This document shows, piece by piece, positions 1 to 7,696 of a stretch of 64,000 bases of DNA. The notes under the pieces are model-generated. The model searched no databases. It was not told where the DNA came from and saw only the letters and a list, made by a program, of their open reading frames with translations. The position numbers and the translations under genes were made by a program. This stretch comes from Armatimonadota bacterium (GTDB taxonomy: Bacteria > Armatimonadota > Fimbriimonadia > Fimbriimonadales > Fimbriimonadaceae), in the NCBI GenBank assembly GCA_018268395.1, contig JAFDWQ010000008.1:62001-126000 (forward strand), given 5' to 3'. Positions within the stretch are counted from its first letter, which is position 1. Each line of letters starts with the position of its first letter.

Positions 1-422
1 GACAGCAGGGCCTCGCGTTCCTGAACGTCGAAGAACCGGAGAAGCACGGCGTACCCCAGGACGGACCGGACCACTTCGACCGGGTCGTCTTCGCGCGTCG
101 CCCCTTCCACGAGGCCGACGGCGTGGACGTCGAAGTCCAGCGGGCCTTCGATGCCGGTCGCGTCGATCTCGGTGTTCGGCCCTTGGAGCCGGGCCGGGTT
201 GATGTACGCGTACGTCAACGACGGGCTGCCGTCCATCGCCCGGAACGAATGGAACACACGGATCGCGACAGGTTGCCCGATCGGAGCCAGCAGCCTGAGC
301 GCACCTGGGTCGTGGATGCCGATCGCTTGCTCGCCGTCGGTCTCGTAGAAGCGTCCGTCGTGGAAGACGCCGGACCGCACGACACCGGGGTCTTCGCGCA
401 GTTCGAAGCGGCAAAGTTTCAT
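1..422 (-). CDS. Fumarylacetoacetate hydrolase family protein (3' part off the window)
   Basis: The first 140 residues of a protein that runs off the left edge. It begins MKLCRFELREDPGVVRSG and continues with a short N-terminal beta domain and the segment SFRAMDGSPSLTYAYINPA, the pattern seen at the N-terminus of FAH-family hydrolases/isomerases, which cleave or isomerise acylpyruvate-type substrates using a divalent metal. The catalytic metal-binding part lies outside the window, so the substrate cannot be assigned. The ATG at 422 is the first in frame and no Shine-Dalgarno sequence is obvious. Family assignment is by overall pattern only. Confidence 0.6.
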   Translation of the reverse strand, partial: MKLCRFELREDPGVVRSGVFHDGRFYETDGEQAIGIHDPGALRLLAPIGQPVAIRVFHSFRAMDGSPSLTYAYINPARLQGPNTEIDATGIEGPLDFDVHAVGLVEGATREDDPVEVVRSVLGYAVLLRFFDVQEREALL

Positions 423-571
423 GGGGTCAGGCTACCTGGCTCTTCCGGAGCCGTCGGGCATGTGGCGGATCGGGGTGGCGAACGGCTACGAATTCGTTTC
501 TCGCAAAGCCGCGATGACAGCCAAGAGGCGCAAGGTCGATGTCTGAACTGATGATGCCGGCCCTGGACTCT

Positions 572-671
572 CGACCCGGCAACAAGCCGTTACGCACCTT
601 TGCACCTCTGCGCCTTCGCGAGAACCCGACCCGGCGACAAACCGTCGCGCACCTTTGCGCCTTTGCGAGAA
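572..671. repeat. Imperfect direct repeat of about 50 bp
   Basis: Two adjacent imperfect copies start with CGACCCGGC at 572 and 628. Each ends in a stretch of the type cacctttgcgcctttgcgagaa. A related piece (ctcgcaaag) lies in the opposite orientation near 500. The repeat sits directly 3' of the GxxExxY gene and fills most of the 262-bp gap. No promoter or ORF is evident in this gap. Confidence 0.6.
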
Positions 672-684
672 ATGGCCGCTTCGT

Positions 685-1074
685 CTACTCGTCAGGCAGC
701 CCGTTGACCACTCTCCGGATCCCGTCCCGGATCAAAGGCACGTTAAAGTTGATCAGGAGCCCGAGCCGTTTCCCGGACAGTCGCAAATACGTCAGCACTT
801 GTTTGAAGTGCACGTCGGCCAAGTGCTCGACCGACTTGATCTCAACGATGACGCGCTCGTCCACGAGGAGGTCCACCCGGAATCCGTCCTCCAGCTTGAC
901 TCCGTCCCAAACCACCGGAACGGGCTTTTGACGCCTGACGGCAAGGCCAAGGCGGGCCAGTTCATGCTCCATGACCGACTCGTAGACGCTTTCGAACAGC
1001 CCCGGCCCCAACCGGGAATGGATCCGGAAGGCGGTCTCGACGACGTGACGGGCGACGGCGTTCTCCCTCTGCAC
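685..1074 (-). CDS. GxxExxY protein (PDDEXK-like fold)
   Basis: A 129-residue protein of the GxxExxY family (TIGR04256). The name-giving motif is visible as GPGLFESVYE near residue 24. A PDDEXK-nuclease-like core follows: an acidic residue in FRVDLLVDERVIVEIKSVE (D..E.K spacing) and the conserved KQVLTYLRL helix. The start is GTG at 1074, which gives the usual family length of 120-130 residues. No clear Shine-Dalgarno site. The function of the family is unknown. These genes are typically solitary, as here, and lie beside short repeats in many genomes (compare the 572-671 repeat). Confidence 0.85.
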   Translation of the reverse strand: MQRENAVARHVVETAFRIHSRLGPGLFESVYESVMEHELARLGLAVRRQKPVPVVWDGVKLEDGFRVDLLVDERVIVEIKSVEHLADVHFKQVLTYLRLSGKRLGLLINFNVPLIRDGIRRVVNGLPDE

Positions 1075-1133
1075 GAAGGAAGACCGTACCGACGCCCGCC
1101 GGCCGACGACAAGTCAGGAAAAACCCTGAGCCG

Positions 1134-2381
1134 TCAGTCGACCTTCACGCCCAGTTTCTCGAGCGCCTTCTCGACCCGCTTGTCGCCCTCTTCGTAGCCC
1201 ACGATCGAATCGGCGACGTTGCCGTCCTTATCGATGATGTACGTCGTCGGGATGCCGCTCACGTTGAACTTCGAACCTGCGATCCCGTCCGCGCCGCGGC
1301 CCGCCGGGTCGAACGCGAACTGGAACGAGTACTTCGCCTTGTTCTTCGGCACCCATTCCTCATAGGCGCCCTTCTCGTCCCACACGCAGACGCCGAGCAC
1401 GACGACGCCCTGATCCTTGACGGCCTGATAGACCTTCTCGACGTGCGGCATGGACTGCATGCACGGCCCGCACCACGTCGCCCAGAAATCGAGCACGACG
1501 ATCTTGCCCTTGTAGTCGGAAAGCTTCAGGTTCCCGCCCTCCCACTTCTGCGCGGTGAAGTCCGGTGCCGGCGAGCCCGCTTTCAGCAACGGCTTGGTCT
1601 CCGGCCGCTTCGGCGTCAGGTCGAGCGCCTCTTTGGTCGTCCGTTCTAGCGTCACCTTCGACCCGTCGGCCGACATCTTGACCTCGTAGGTCGCGTCACC
1701 GTGCTTGAACGGGGCGCGGACGTCGAGCGTCTCCGGCTTGTCGTCGTCGTTCCAATCGATCCGCAGCCACACCGGGCGCGACTTCGACGCCTCGTCCGCC
1801 GAGGCCACCGTTTTGTTGAAGATCCCGTCCGCGTCGTTCTCGACGAGCAGGGCCCTGTGCGCCTTTCCGTCGACCGTCACCGTCCCGACGCGCGCCGACT
1901 GCCGGTACATCAGCAGCGGGTTCGGCTCGGCCCGGTCGAACCGGTAGAAGCCCAACGAGTAGTCCGCCGAGGACGTTTCTTTGGTCTCCGAACCATAAGA
2001 GGCCCGCAGGACCACGTCCATCACGCCGTACATCTTGCGGCCGTTCGTGTCGCTCTTCTTGTTCCAGGCCCCGTCCCCGTCGTCGGTCAGGTCGCCGTTA
2101 CCGTTCTTGTCGACATAGATCTTCCAGTCCGCGTCCTTCGGCTCGTCGAGTGCGATGACGGCGCTGCCCTTCGGCCCGTTCCCGAGCCTGACGACACCGT
2201 ACTTCGGGGCCGTGCGATAGGTCGGCTCTTTCGTGATGTTGGAGGGCTTCTTGTCCGAGAGCTTGATCTGGATCGGGTAGTAACCGAGTTTGGCGGTCAC
2301 GGCGCCCATCGGTTCGAGCTTGAAATCTTGCGGTGCGGCGACCGCGGTCAGGGCCAAGAGCGTGGTGAGCATCGCGCTCAT
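1134..2381 (-). CDS. Secreted TlpA-like thioredoxin-domain protein
   Basis: A 415-residue exported protein. An N-terminal signal peptide ending near AVAAPQ is followed by a beta-rich region of about 250 residues with Asp/Asn-rich, EF-hand-like loops (VDKNGNGDLTDDGDG). The C-terminal TlpA/redoxin domain has the active site WATWCGPC at about residues 300-307 and the cis-Pro segment SGIPTTYIIDKDG. Such proteins perform thiol-disulfide exchange in the periplasm; the substrate is unknown. The ATG at 2381 (or 2372) is preferred over the longer reading because it starts the signal peptide, and TACAAT overlaps it. It is divergent from the gene at 2452 with a 70-bp shared promoter region. Confidence 0.85.
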   Translation of the reverse strand: MSAMLTTLLALTAVAAPQDFKLEPMGAVTAKLGYYPIQIKLSDKKPSNITKEPTYRTAPKYGVVRLGNGPKGSAVIALDEPKDADWKIYVDKNGNGDLTDDGDGAWNKKSDTNGRKMYGVMDVVLRASYGSETKETSSADYSLGFYRFDRAEPNPLLMYRQSARVGTVTVDGKAHRALLVENDADGIFNKTVASADEASKSRPVWLRIDWNDDDKPETLDVRAPFKHGDATYEVKMSADGSKVTLERTTKEALDLTPKRPETKPLLKAGSPAPDFTAQKWEGGNLKLSDYKGKIVVLDFWATWCGPCMQSMPHVEKVYQAVKDQGVVVLGVCVWDEKGAYEEWVPKNKAKYSFQFAFDPAGRGADGIAGSKFNVSGIPTTYIIDKDGNVADSIVGYEEGDKRVEKALEKLGVKVD

Positions 2382-2451
2382 TGTACAGCGAGTGCCGCGA
2401 ACCCGTGCCAAAGCGACGGGAACGCGTGATACAGTGTTCGTGCGAGGCTCC

Positions 2452-3933
2452 ATGAAAACCGCTCTGACCGCCGCTGCCTTGGCCTTGACCGTCGCGGGTC
2501 GCGCACAGGTCGACTGGACGCCCGTCGTAGTTTGGAGCGCGGCTGACGTCGACTACCACAAGTTCGTGCCGGGGCAAGACCTGATCCTTGTCCACCGCAA
2601 GGGGGCGGACCGGCTCCAAGTCTTGCGCGCGTCCGACGGCACCTATCTGCGCGATTTCGCGGCCGTCGACCCGAACGCGGTCGGTGGGAGCGAACGCTTT
2701 TGCACGTTCTCTGGCGACTACGTCAACCTTCCCGGCACGGGTGGGTTGAAATGTGCGGTCTGGAGGTTCTCGGACGGACAGCTCGTCTTCAGTTCGGCGG
2801 TCGCGAGCGGCGAAGTTTCGGAGAACGGCGACAGGATCGTCCTGCTCCAAGGCACGGACACGCGGGTCTACACGTTCCCCGGCCTGCAGCTCGTCCGCGA
2901 CTTCGGCAACATCGGAATCGGCGCCGACCTCTCTTCGGATTCCGGACATCTCGCGTGCGTCTATCAAACGGGCACGAACAACGGAGGAGAGTGGGTCCAG
3001 CGGGTCTACAACGTCTCGACGGGCGCCCTGGTCGAAGAATACGGCCCGGTCAAGTCGTCCCTCTCCGTGTCTCGGCTTCCAGGCGGAAGGCGCTATGTCC
3101 GGAAGGAACCGGGCAGGGCGGACTATGGTGTCCGGGCCCGCGTCGTCGCAAAGGCTTGGGACGGATCGCCGACCCCTCCGGCGTTCGGCTACTTCAGCCA
3201 GGCCGAGTTCCTTCGGGACACGAGAGTGACGTTCGCCGCCGACCCCGCGGCGCGCACGTTCGCCGCCTTGGTGACCAACACGCTGGGGGACCTTCCCTTC
3301 AGCACCCAGCTCAGCGCCTACGACTATGCCTTGGACCACCGTCTCGGCGATCTTGCTCCGCCCTATGAGGTCTACAGCTTGGGCGCCGGTGGACTCGGAG
3401 CGACACCGTTCTTCGGCCTCCAGACGGACTCAGGACTCCAGGTCGTGTACAACCCGTTCCGCGACGGGTTCCACGTTTCTCCAGACGATGTCCGCCTCCC
3501 CGTGAGCGGAGGCGGCGGCACCCAGGTCGAAAGGGCCCGTCTGAGGGACGGGCAGACCGTCTCGTCCTTCCCGACCGACGGTCCCGTCATGAAGGCGCAA
3601 GGGCCGCGGCTCGTCTATGAGTTCGAGGGGACGGCCCTCAGTCCCGACGTGTCCGCCCTGACCCTCCAGGTCCGGCACCGCGAGAGCAAGACGGGGCTGA
3701 AGGTCAAAATCGAGCTCTTCGACTGGGTTCAGAACAAGTGGACGGACGATGGACTCGGTCAGACGAATTCCGTCACGTCGTTCGAGACCGTCAAGGTCTC
3801 GCCGAGCACGCCTGGGCGCTTCGTGAACCCGGGCGACAAGCGCGTCCTTTGCCGGTACTCGGTGTACGGCGGCGCGCCTTTCACGTGGCTCGGCGAAGTG
3901 GACGAAGTGCGCTGGGCGTTCGAGCGGGCGTAA
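2452..3933 (+). CDS. Secreted beta-propeller-like protein with a shared C-terminal module
   Basis: A 493-residue exported protein of unknown function. A signal peptide (MKTALTAAALALTVAGRAQ) is followed by about 330 residues of short beta-rich repeats with WD40/PQQ-like cadence (for example SENGDRIVLLQGTDTRVYTF). From about residue 365 it carries a separate module with an arginine-glycine entry, KIELFDW and RYSVYGGAP. The same module occurs at the C-terminus of the protein encoded at 49202-50338 (KIEMFDY, RYSVKQTGP), so it is probably a lineage-specific surface or secretion module. TACAGT lies about 16 nt before the ATG. Confidence 0.75.
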   Translation: MKTALTAAALALTVAGRAQVDWTPVVVWSAADVDYHKFVPGQDLILVHRKGADRLQVLRASDGTYLRDFAAVDPNAVGGSERFCTFSGDYVNLPGTGGLKCAVWRFSDGQLVFSSAVASGEVSENGDRIVLLQGTDTRVYTFPGLQLVRDFGNIGIGADLSSDSGHLACVYQTGTNNGGEWVQRVYNVSTGALVEEYGPVKSSLSVSRLPGGRRYVRKEPGRADYGVRARVVAKAWDGSPTPPAFGYFSQAEFLRDTRVTFAADPAARTFAALVTNTLGDLPFSTQLSAYDYALDHRLGDLAPPYEVYSLGAGGLGATPFFGLQTDSGLQVVYNPFRDGFHVSPDDVRLPVSGGGGTQVERARLRDGQTVSSFPTDGPVMKAQGPRLVYEFEGTALSPDVSALTLQVRHRESKTGLKVKIELFDWVQNKWTDDGLGQTNSVTSFETVKVSPSTPGRFVNPGDKRVLCRYSVYGGAPFTWLGEVDEVRWAFERA

Positions 3934-4043
3934 GTTCGCGGACGGCGGGTGGCACGACCTTAGCGTGAACCTCGGTATGGGTGGCACGCTTGTGGGCGCG
4001 ACTGACGTCACGCATGCGCTACGCCCTCGCCCGCCCACAGGCG

Positions 4044-4130
4044 TTGCTGCCTCCAGACTCCTGACACCGTCTCATTCCACACGCCGCCGAACCTAGTCTG
4101 GAGGCTTCGTCCGCACCACCTCACACCGCG
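4044..4130. mobile_element. Partial copy of the inverted-repeat element (left end)
   Basis: The first 18 bases, TTGCTGCCTCCAGACTCC, are identical to the outer ends of the two full elements at 5208 and 6958. The inner repeat CTAGTCTGGAGGCTT follows at 4093. After about 4117 the sequence departs and repeats a piece of the left arm (accacctcacaccgcgc), so this is a truncated, internally rearranged copy with no right end. Together with the hairpin at 4166-4226 it fills most of the 359-bp gap 3934-4292. The remaining bases (3934-4043) show nothing recognisable. Confidence 0.8.
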
Positions 4131-4165
4131 CAGTTTCAAGGGCCGGTCTGACGCAACGCCCTTGC

Positions 4166-4226
4166 CCCGGTCTGCAACGGTCTCCGGTTCAGCCGGATGC
4201 ATCGTGGACACCGTTGCCAGACCGGG
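4166..4226. repeat. CCCGGTCTG hairpin, copy 1
   Basis: CCCGGTCTGCAACGG (4166-4180) pairs with CCGTTGCCAGACCGGG (4211-4226), a 15-bp stem with one bulged base. The 30-nt loop contains a smaller CCGG-ttcag-CCGG hairpin. A second copy occurs at 26618-26678. Both copies are associated with a member of the same small protein family (4293 and 26319). Confidence 0.7.
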
Positions 4227-4292
4227 CCGCCCGCCGGCCGACGGACGCAAGCGTCCGCGATTCTGGAAAAGCTGCGATAGAATGAAGGCACG

Positions 4293-4889
4293 ATGTCCGC
4301 CGTCCTCGCCGCCGCGCTCGTCCTGGCGCCGCAGAACCTACCGGGCGTCAAGTACCTGACTCTCGACTATTTCAACACGCCTCCTTACACGGTCGTCCTG
4401 ACAGGCGAAAAGTGGGACTTGCACGAATGGAGCGGCCTGACCCGGCAACAGTGCTTCTTCTACCGAAGGGCCAATTACGTTCAGATCAATTCGAATCCAA
4501 ATCAAACCGCACTCACGGTCACGATTGGCAGTGCGGCAATCAGTTTCATTAGCCCTAAAAAGGTCTACTGGCACCAAGACCTAGACTACTTCCCAGAGAC
4601 AGGAACGACGACGGACCTCAGCAGTTTTAGACGGATCTACCTCGACTGCGACCAGTTCCCCGACATCGCGGAAATGTCCGTTTATGATTCAGCAGGCAGA
4701 GGGCGCACCGTAAGTTGGTCCCTGCATCCGACTGGTATCTATTTTCCCTGCGGCGGCGGATCCGTAGACTGGAAGAAGGTGCGACACGTGCAATTCCGTC
4801 TGGACTTCAATGCCGTACCGAACCCCCTGTCCTTCAACATCGCTCGGATCTATGCCTTGCTCAAGGCGGTGCCGTTGGCACCGCCTTGA
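4293..4889 (+). CDS. Exported hypothetical protein, paralogue of 26319
   Basis: A 198-residue protein with a short hydrophobic start (MSAVLAAALVLAPQ) and a beta-rich body; I do not recognise a family. The first ~100 residues align with the truncated gene at 26319 (shared pattern: AVL-AALVL, KY-TLD, CLF/CFF, TLTVG). The second half looks like a carbohydrate-binding-type sandwich (RIYLDCDQFPDIAEMSVYDS), but this is only an impression. TAGAAT at 4278-4283 lies 9 nt before the ATG without a Shine-Dalgarno site, so the mRNA is probably near-leaderless. The base composition looks lower in GC than its neighbours. Confidence 0.7.
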   Translation: MSAVLAAALVLAPQNLPGVKYLTLDYFNTPPYTVVLTGEKWDLHEWSGLTRQQCFFYRRANYVQINSNPNQTALTVTIGSAAISFISPKKVYWHQDLDYFPETGTTTDLSSFRRIYLDCDQFPDIAEMSVYDSAGRGRTVSWSLHPTGIYFPCGGGSVDWKKVRHVQFRLDFNAVPNPLSFNIARIYALLKAVPLAPP

Positions 4890-4898
4890 GCTGAGGAC

Positions 4899-5174
4899 CT
4901 ACAGGGTCGGTAATACATTGGTTGAGCCGTTCGAAACGACCACTAACCATCTGCCGGTTCCTCCGTCGTTCCAGAAGAGGAACTCTCCCATGTGCAGACG
5001 GCTTACTGTCGCAAGCGATGTTCTGACGACGACGTTGACAGCCGCCAGGTTCACTCCAGGGTCGATGAAGTTGAAGACCCGGACTACGGTTCCCTGCGGA
5101 ACTTTCTCGACGTCCGTGTCCAAATTCAGAGTGTAGTTGGCGTTCGTACCGGAGTAGACGATGTTCTTCTCCAT
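4899..5174 (-). CDS. Small hypothetical protein (91 aa)
   Basis: A 91-residue beta-rich protein beginning MEKNIVYSGTNANYTL and containing VRVFNFIDPGVNLA and WNDGGTGRWLVVVSNGST, somewhat like tail-fibre or adhesin beta repeats. The reading frame continues upstream into the element at 5208, but only the part from the ATG at 5174 looks protein-like. GGTGG lies just before the start. It is convergent with the 4293 gene (9-bp gap), and its promoter would have to lie in or next to the inserted element. No function can be given. Confidence 0.55.
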   Translation of the reverse strand: MEKNIVYSGTNANYTLNLDTDVEKVPQGTVVRVFNFIDPGVNLAAVNVVVRTSLATVSRLHMGEFLFWNDGGTGRWLVVVSNGSTNVLPTL

Positions 5175-5207
5175 TCCACCAATCCAATCATCCCCGCTCG
5201 TGATGTT

Positions 5208-5455
5208 TTGCTGCCTCCAGACTCCGGACACCACCTCACACCGCGCGCCGCCGAATCTAGTCTGGAGGCTTCGTCCGCACCGGCTCGAAGTCCAGCCCCG
5301 TCGTTGACGAAAACGTCGGCTTTTGGGCCACCCCCTGGTCGTGCCGATTCCTGGCCCAGCGGGAGAGGAAGACCTCTGGGAGCCGTCCGACAAGCCTCCA
5401 GACTAGGACGGCTCCTTGTCGCCAGCGAGAGGACTTTGGAGTCTGGAGGCAGCAA
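5208..5455. mobile_element. MITE-like inverted-repeat element, copy 2 (complete)
   Basis: A 248-bp non-coding element bounded by a perfect 18-bp terminal inverted repeat: TTGCTGCCTCCAGACTCC at 5208-5225 and its complement at 5438-5455. A second nested pair, CTAGTCTGGAGGCTT and AAGCCTCCAGACTAG, lies about 50 bp inside each end, so the element is largely self-complementary. No transposase is encoded. It is nearly identical to 6958-7208 in the same orientation. No target-site duplication is obvious. Confidence 0.85.
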
Positions 5456-5489
5456 CCATTCGCGACGCGTCTGCGAAGCTTTTTGGTCG

Positions 5490-5630
5490 ATGTCGATGGA
5501 ACTGAAGATTCCGAGAGAGCAGCCCGGATGGCCAGGGATGAGTTGGGATGAGTTGGAGACCGTCATGAAGCCGCTGGTTGATGCTGAGAAGGCTTCCAGC
5601 GCCGGTGGAGCCGTCTTGTCGGCGAAGTAA
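5490..5630 (+). CDS. Small ORF upstream of the protease (46 aa)
   Basis: A 46-residue ORF starting MSMELKIPREQPGWPGM and ending SAGGAVLSAK. It begins 35 bp after the inverted-repeat element and stops 12 bp before the protease ATG at 5643, so the two could be co-transcribed. The amino-acid content (charged and amphipathic, with two Trp) is more protein-like than chance, but I know no homologue. It may be a small partner or a leader peptide. Confidence 0.4.
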   Translation: MSMELKIPREQPGWPGMSWDELETVMKPLVDAEKASSAGGAVLSAK

Positions 5631-5642
5631 CATGAGTCTGGA

Positions 5643-6938
5643 ATGAACCTGGTTCGTCTTGGTTTTGATTGGCGGCGTGGCCTTGGCCTGGTTGCCTTTG
5701 CCTTCCTCATCCATCCGTCTGCCTTGGCCCAGTCCGATTGGAAAGACGTGTATGAGGCAGTCCACCGTTCAACGGTCTCGGTTACTGCCGGGGACTCGGT
5801 CGGAACTGGCTTTGTTGTCTTCGACCGGCGCCATGTGGCGACCGCTTTGCATGTGATCGAAAAAGAGCTAGTGAAAGACTCCAACGCGCGGGTCTCCGTA
5901 CGCCTCGCCAATCAGAGAGAGGTAGCCGCCACCGCCGTTGCGGTTGACTCACGACGCGATGTTGCGATTCTTCGGTTTTCTGATGATCTCTCCTATCCGG
6001 CGATTCGATTGCAGGATGCCTTGCCCTCTCCAGGTGAAGCTGTGGCCGTCATAGGCAGTCCACTTGGATTGCTTGATCAGTCCATCTCGGATGGCATCGT
6101 GGGATCCATCCGGGCCGACCTCGATGGGCTGTCGATCCAATTCACCGCTCCGGTTAGCCCCGGCAGCTCCGGTAGTCCCCTACTTAGTAAGAAGGGGAGC
6201 GTACTTGGTCTTGTTATATCAAGGGTTCGAGGTGCTGACGAAGTTAATCTGGCCATTCCCGCCCTAACAATCCGTGGTGTGCTTAGCCGCGACTTCGTTT
6301 CGCTGGAAAATGGGAGCTTCTTGCCACCGGCCACGGCAACGACGCACTCCAAGAAGTGGACAAGCGAGCCCTTTGTGCCGCAAGGCATCATATTGGACGC
6401 TTTGACCTTCCTGCGATCTGTGCGCCCGTTTGCAAAACCTGGTGATGTGGCAACAGCGTCGAGGAAGTACGCCACGCTTGGGCTGCTCGAGGGCACTCGT
6501 CAATTTGTCGAAGGCGATGCTGTCGGCTATTACTGGTGGTTCCGAGGCGGCTTAGAGGGGCTGTTGGTTTTTACGACCCCTGACCTAAGAGCCTACATTA
6601 AGAAAGGGGGGTCGTTCTATGACCTTCCCAAAGAGACCCTTGCGAAGAGGTTTCGTCCGTCGAAAGACGACGTCATCGACCTTATCAATATCCCGATCCT
6701 AAAGAATGGGGCAACAATAGATCGGGTCGGCAGAGCTAAGTTCGACCAGTCCGAAAAGAAGGTAGTCGCCTATCTCCGTTCCAAGCTGGGCAAGCCAGAC
6801 CGAGTCCTTGCCGGCGACGAAGAAGAAAGCGGTTTGATTCTCTGGCGTTTGCGCTCGAAGGCCACGATCGTGTTCTACGACGGAACTCTCTGGTGGTGCG
6901 CCCCTTATTCTTCCCCCGAGAACAAGAATTGGCACTAG
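5643..6938 (+). CDS. Secreted trypsin-like serine protease
   Basis: A 431-residue protein with a signal peptide (cleavage near ALAQ-SDWK, residue 30). A chymotrypsin-fold domain of the HtrA/S1C type spans about residues 35-215. The catalytic triad is visible: His in VATALHV, Asp in SRRDVAIL and Ser in SPGSSGSPLL. No PDZ domain follows. Instead there are about 200 residues of unrecognised sequence containing YYWWFRGGLEG. The gene is bracketed by two direct copies of the inverted-repeat element (5208 and 6958) and appears less GC-rich than the surrounding chromosome, which suggests acquisition. Its target is unknown. Confidence 0.85.
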   Translation: MNLVRLGFDWRRGLGLVAFAFLIHPSALAQSDWKDVYEAVHRSTVSVTAGDSVGTGFVVFDRRHVATALHVIEKELVKDSNARVSVRLANQREVAATAVAVDSRRDVAILRFSDDLSYPAIRLQDALPSPGEAVAVIGSPLGLLDQSISDGIVGSIRADLDGLSIQFTAPVSPGSSGSPLLSKKGSVLGLVISRVRGADEVNLAIPALTIRGVLSRDFVSLENGSFLPPATATTHSKKWTSEPFVPQGIILDALTFLRSVRPFAKPGDVATASRKYATLGLLEGTRQFVEGDAVGYYWWFRGGLEGLLVFTTPDLRAYIKKGGSFYDLPKETLAKRFRPSKDDVIDLINIPILKNGATIDRVGRAKFDQSEKKVVAYLRSKLGKPDRVLAGDEEESGLILWRLRSKATIVFYDGTLWWCAPYSSPENKNWH

Positions 6939-6957
6939 CTGTTCCTTGACGTGCCGT

Positions 6958-7208
6958 TTGCTGCCTCCAGACTCCGGACACCACCTCACACCGCGCGCCG
7001 CCGAACCGAGTCTGGAGGCTTCGTCCGCACCGGCTCGAAGTCCAGCCCCGTCGTCGACGAAAACGTCGGCTTCTGGGCCACCGTGGCTCTGGTCGTGCCG
7101 GTTTCTGGCCAGGCGGGGAGAGGGAGACCCCTGGGAGCCGTCCGACAAGCCTCCAGACTAGGACGGCTCCTCGTCGTCAGGGCGAAGACTTTGGAGTCTG
7201 GGCAGCAA
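6958..7208. mobile_element. MITE-like inverted-repeat element, copy 3 (complete)
   Basis: A second full-length copy in the same orientation as 5208-5455. The left terminus TTGCTGCCTCCAGACTCC is intact. The right terminus has lost two bases (GGAGTCTGGGCAGCAA). The nested inner repeats are retained, one base changed at the left one (GAGTCTGG for TAGTCTGG). It begins 20 bp after the protease stop and ends directly against the C-terminal fragment of a PEP-CTERM gene. Confidence 0.85.
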
Positions 7209-7209
7209 C

Positions 7210-7368
7210 GGTAGCATCGAGTTCGTCGTCTCGAAACACATCAATCAGGACTTCGAACGCATCGGAGGTGCGGGAATCCGCATCGCGACCGTTCCGGAAC
7301 CCTGTTCGATGGCGGTCTTGGGTTTCGGCGCACTGGTGACCCTTGTCAGAAGAAGGCGCGCTCGCTGA
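7210..7368 (+). pseudogene. C-terminal remnant of a PEP-CTERM protein
   Basis: An open frame of 53 codons with no start that reads GSIEFVVSKHINQDFERIGG and ends with a textbook PEP-CTERM tail: VPEP, then the hydrophobic MAVLGFGALVTLV, then RRRRAR and a stop at 7366-7368. PEP-CTERM tails are sorting signals processed by exosortase. The upstream part of the gene is missing and its place is taken by the inverted-repeat element ending at 7208, so the gene was apparently cut by that insertion or by a deletion next to it. Confidence 0.75.
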
Positions 7369-7405
7369 CGACCAAGCCGCAGTCCTCACCTCTCCATACG
7401 ATATG

Positions 7406-7450
7406 GGCCGCGGAGCAACTCTTCACGCACCGCGGCCTTCGTTCGTTTCT
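7406..7450 (+). terminator. Hairpin terminator after the PEP-CTERM remnant
   Basis: GGCCGCGG (7406-7413) and CCGCGGCC (7430-7437) form an 8-bp GC stem with a 16-nt loop, followed by ttcgttcgtttct. Its position fits the terminator of the lost PEP-CTERM gene. The rest of the 7369-7590 gap shows nothing further apart from GGGAGGG near 7575. Confidence 0.6.
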
Positions 7451-7696
7451 AACTGTCATATCGCGCATACATTCCCTTTTCGACACCATTAGGGACTAGA
7501 TCGGCGAGGAAAGCATGCGGTTGTGACGCGGGTCACAGTTTTCTGATCGGACGCGACGCAAGATGAGTCAGCCCGGGAGGGCTAATGAACAATGCGAAAC
7601 GCAGAATCACGGACTCGTCGCGGACACCGTTACGGTTCCCTAGCCGAACAGATCCTGAAGTCCTCTTACGTCCAGAATCAAGGTCTCCCACACAGC

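Noticed and set aside
5126-5911. Minus-strand ORF running through the inverted-repeat element
   Set aside because: Its sequence is translated element plus antisense of the protease; the same peptide pieces (ASRLGSAARG-type) recur only because the element recurs.
5208-7208. Insertion sequence with its own transposase
   Set aside because: The protease and the 46-aa ORF are the only coding parts between the two elements; no DDE or HUH motif was found.
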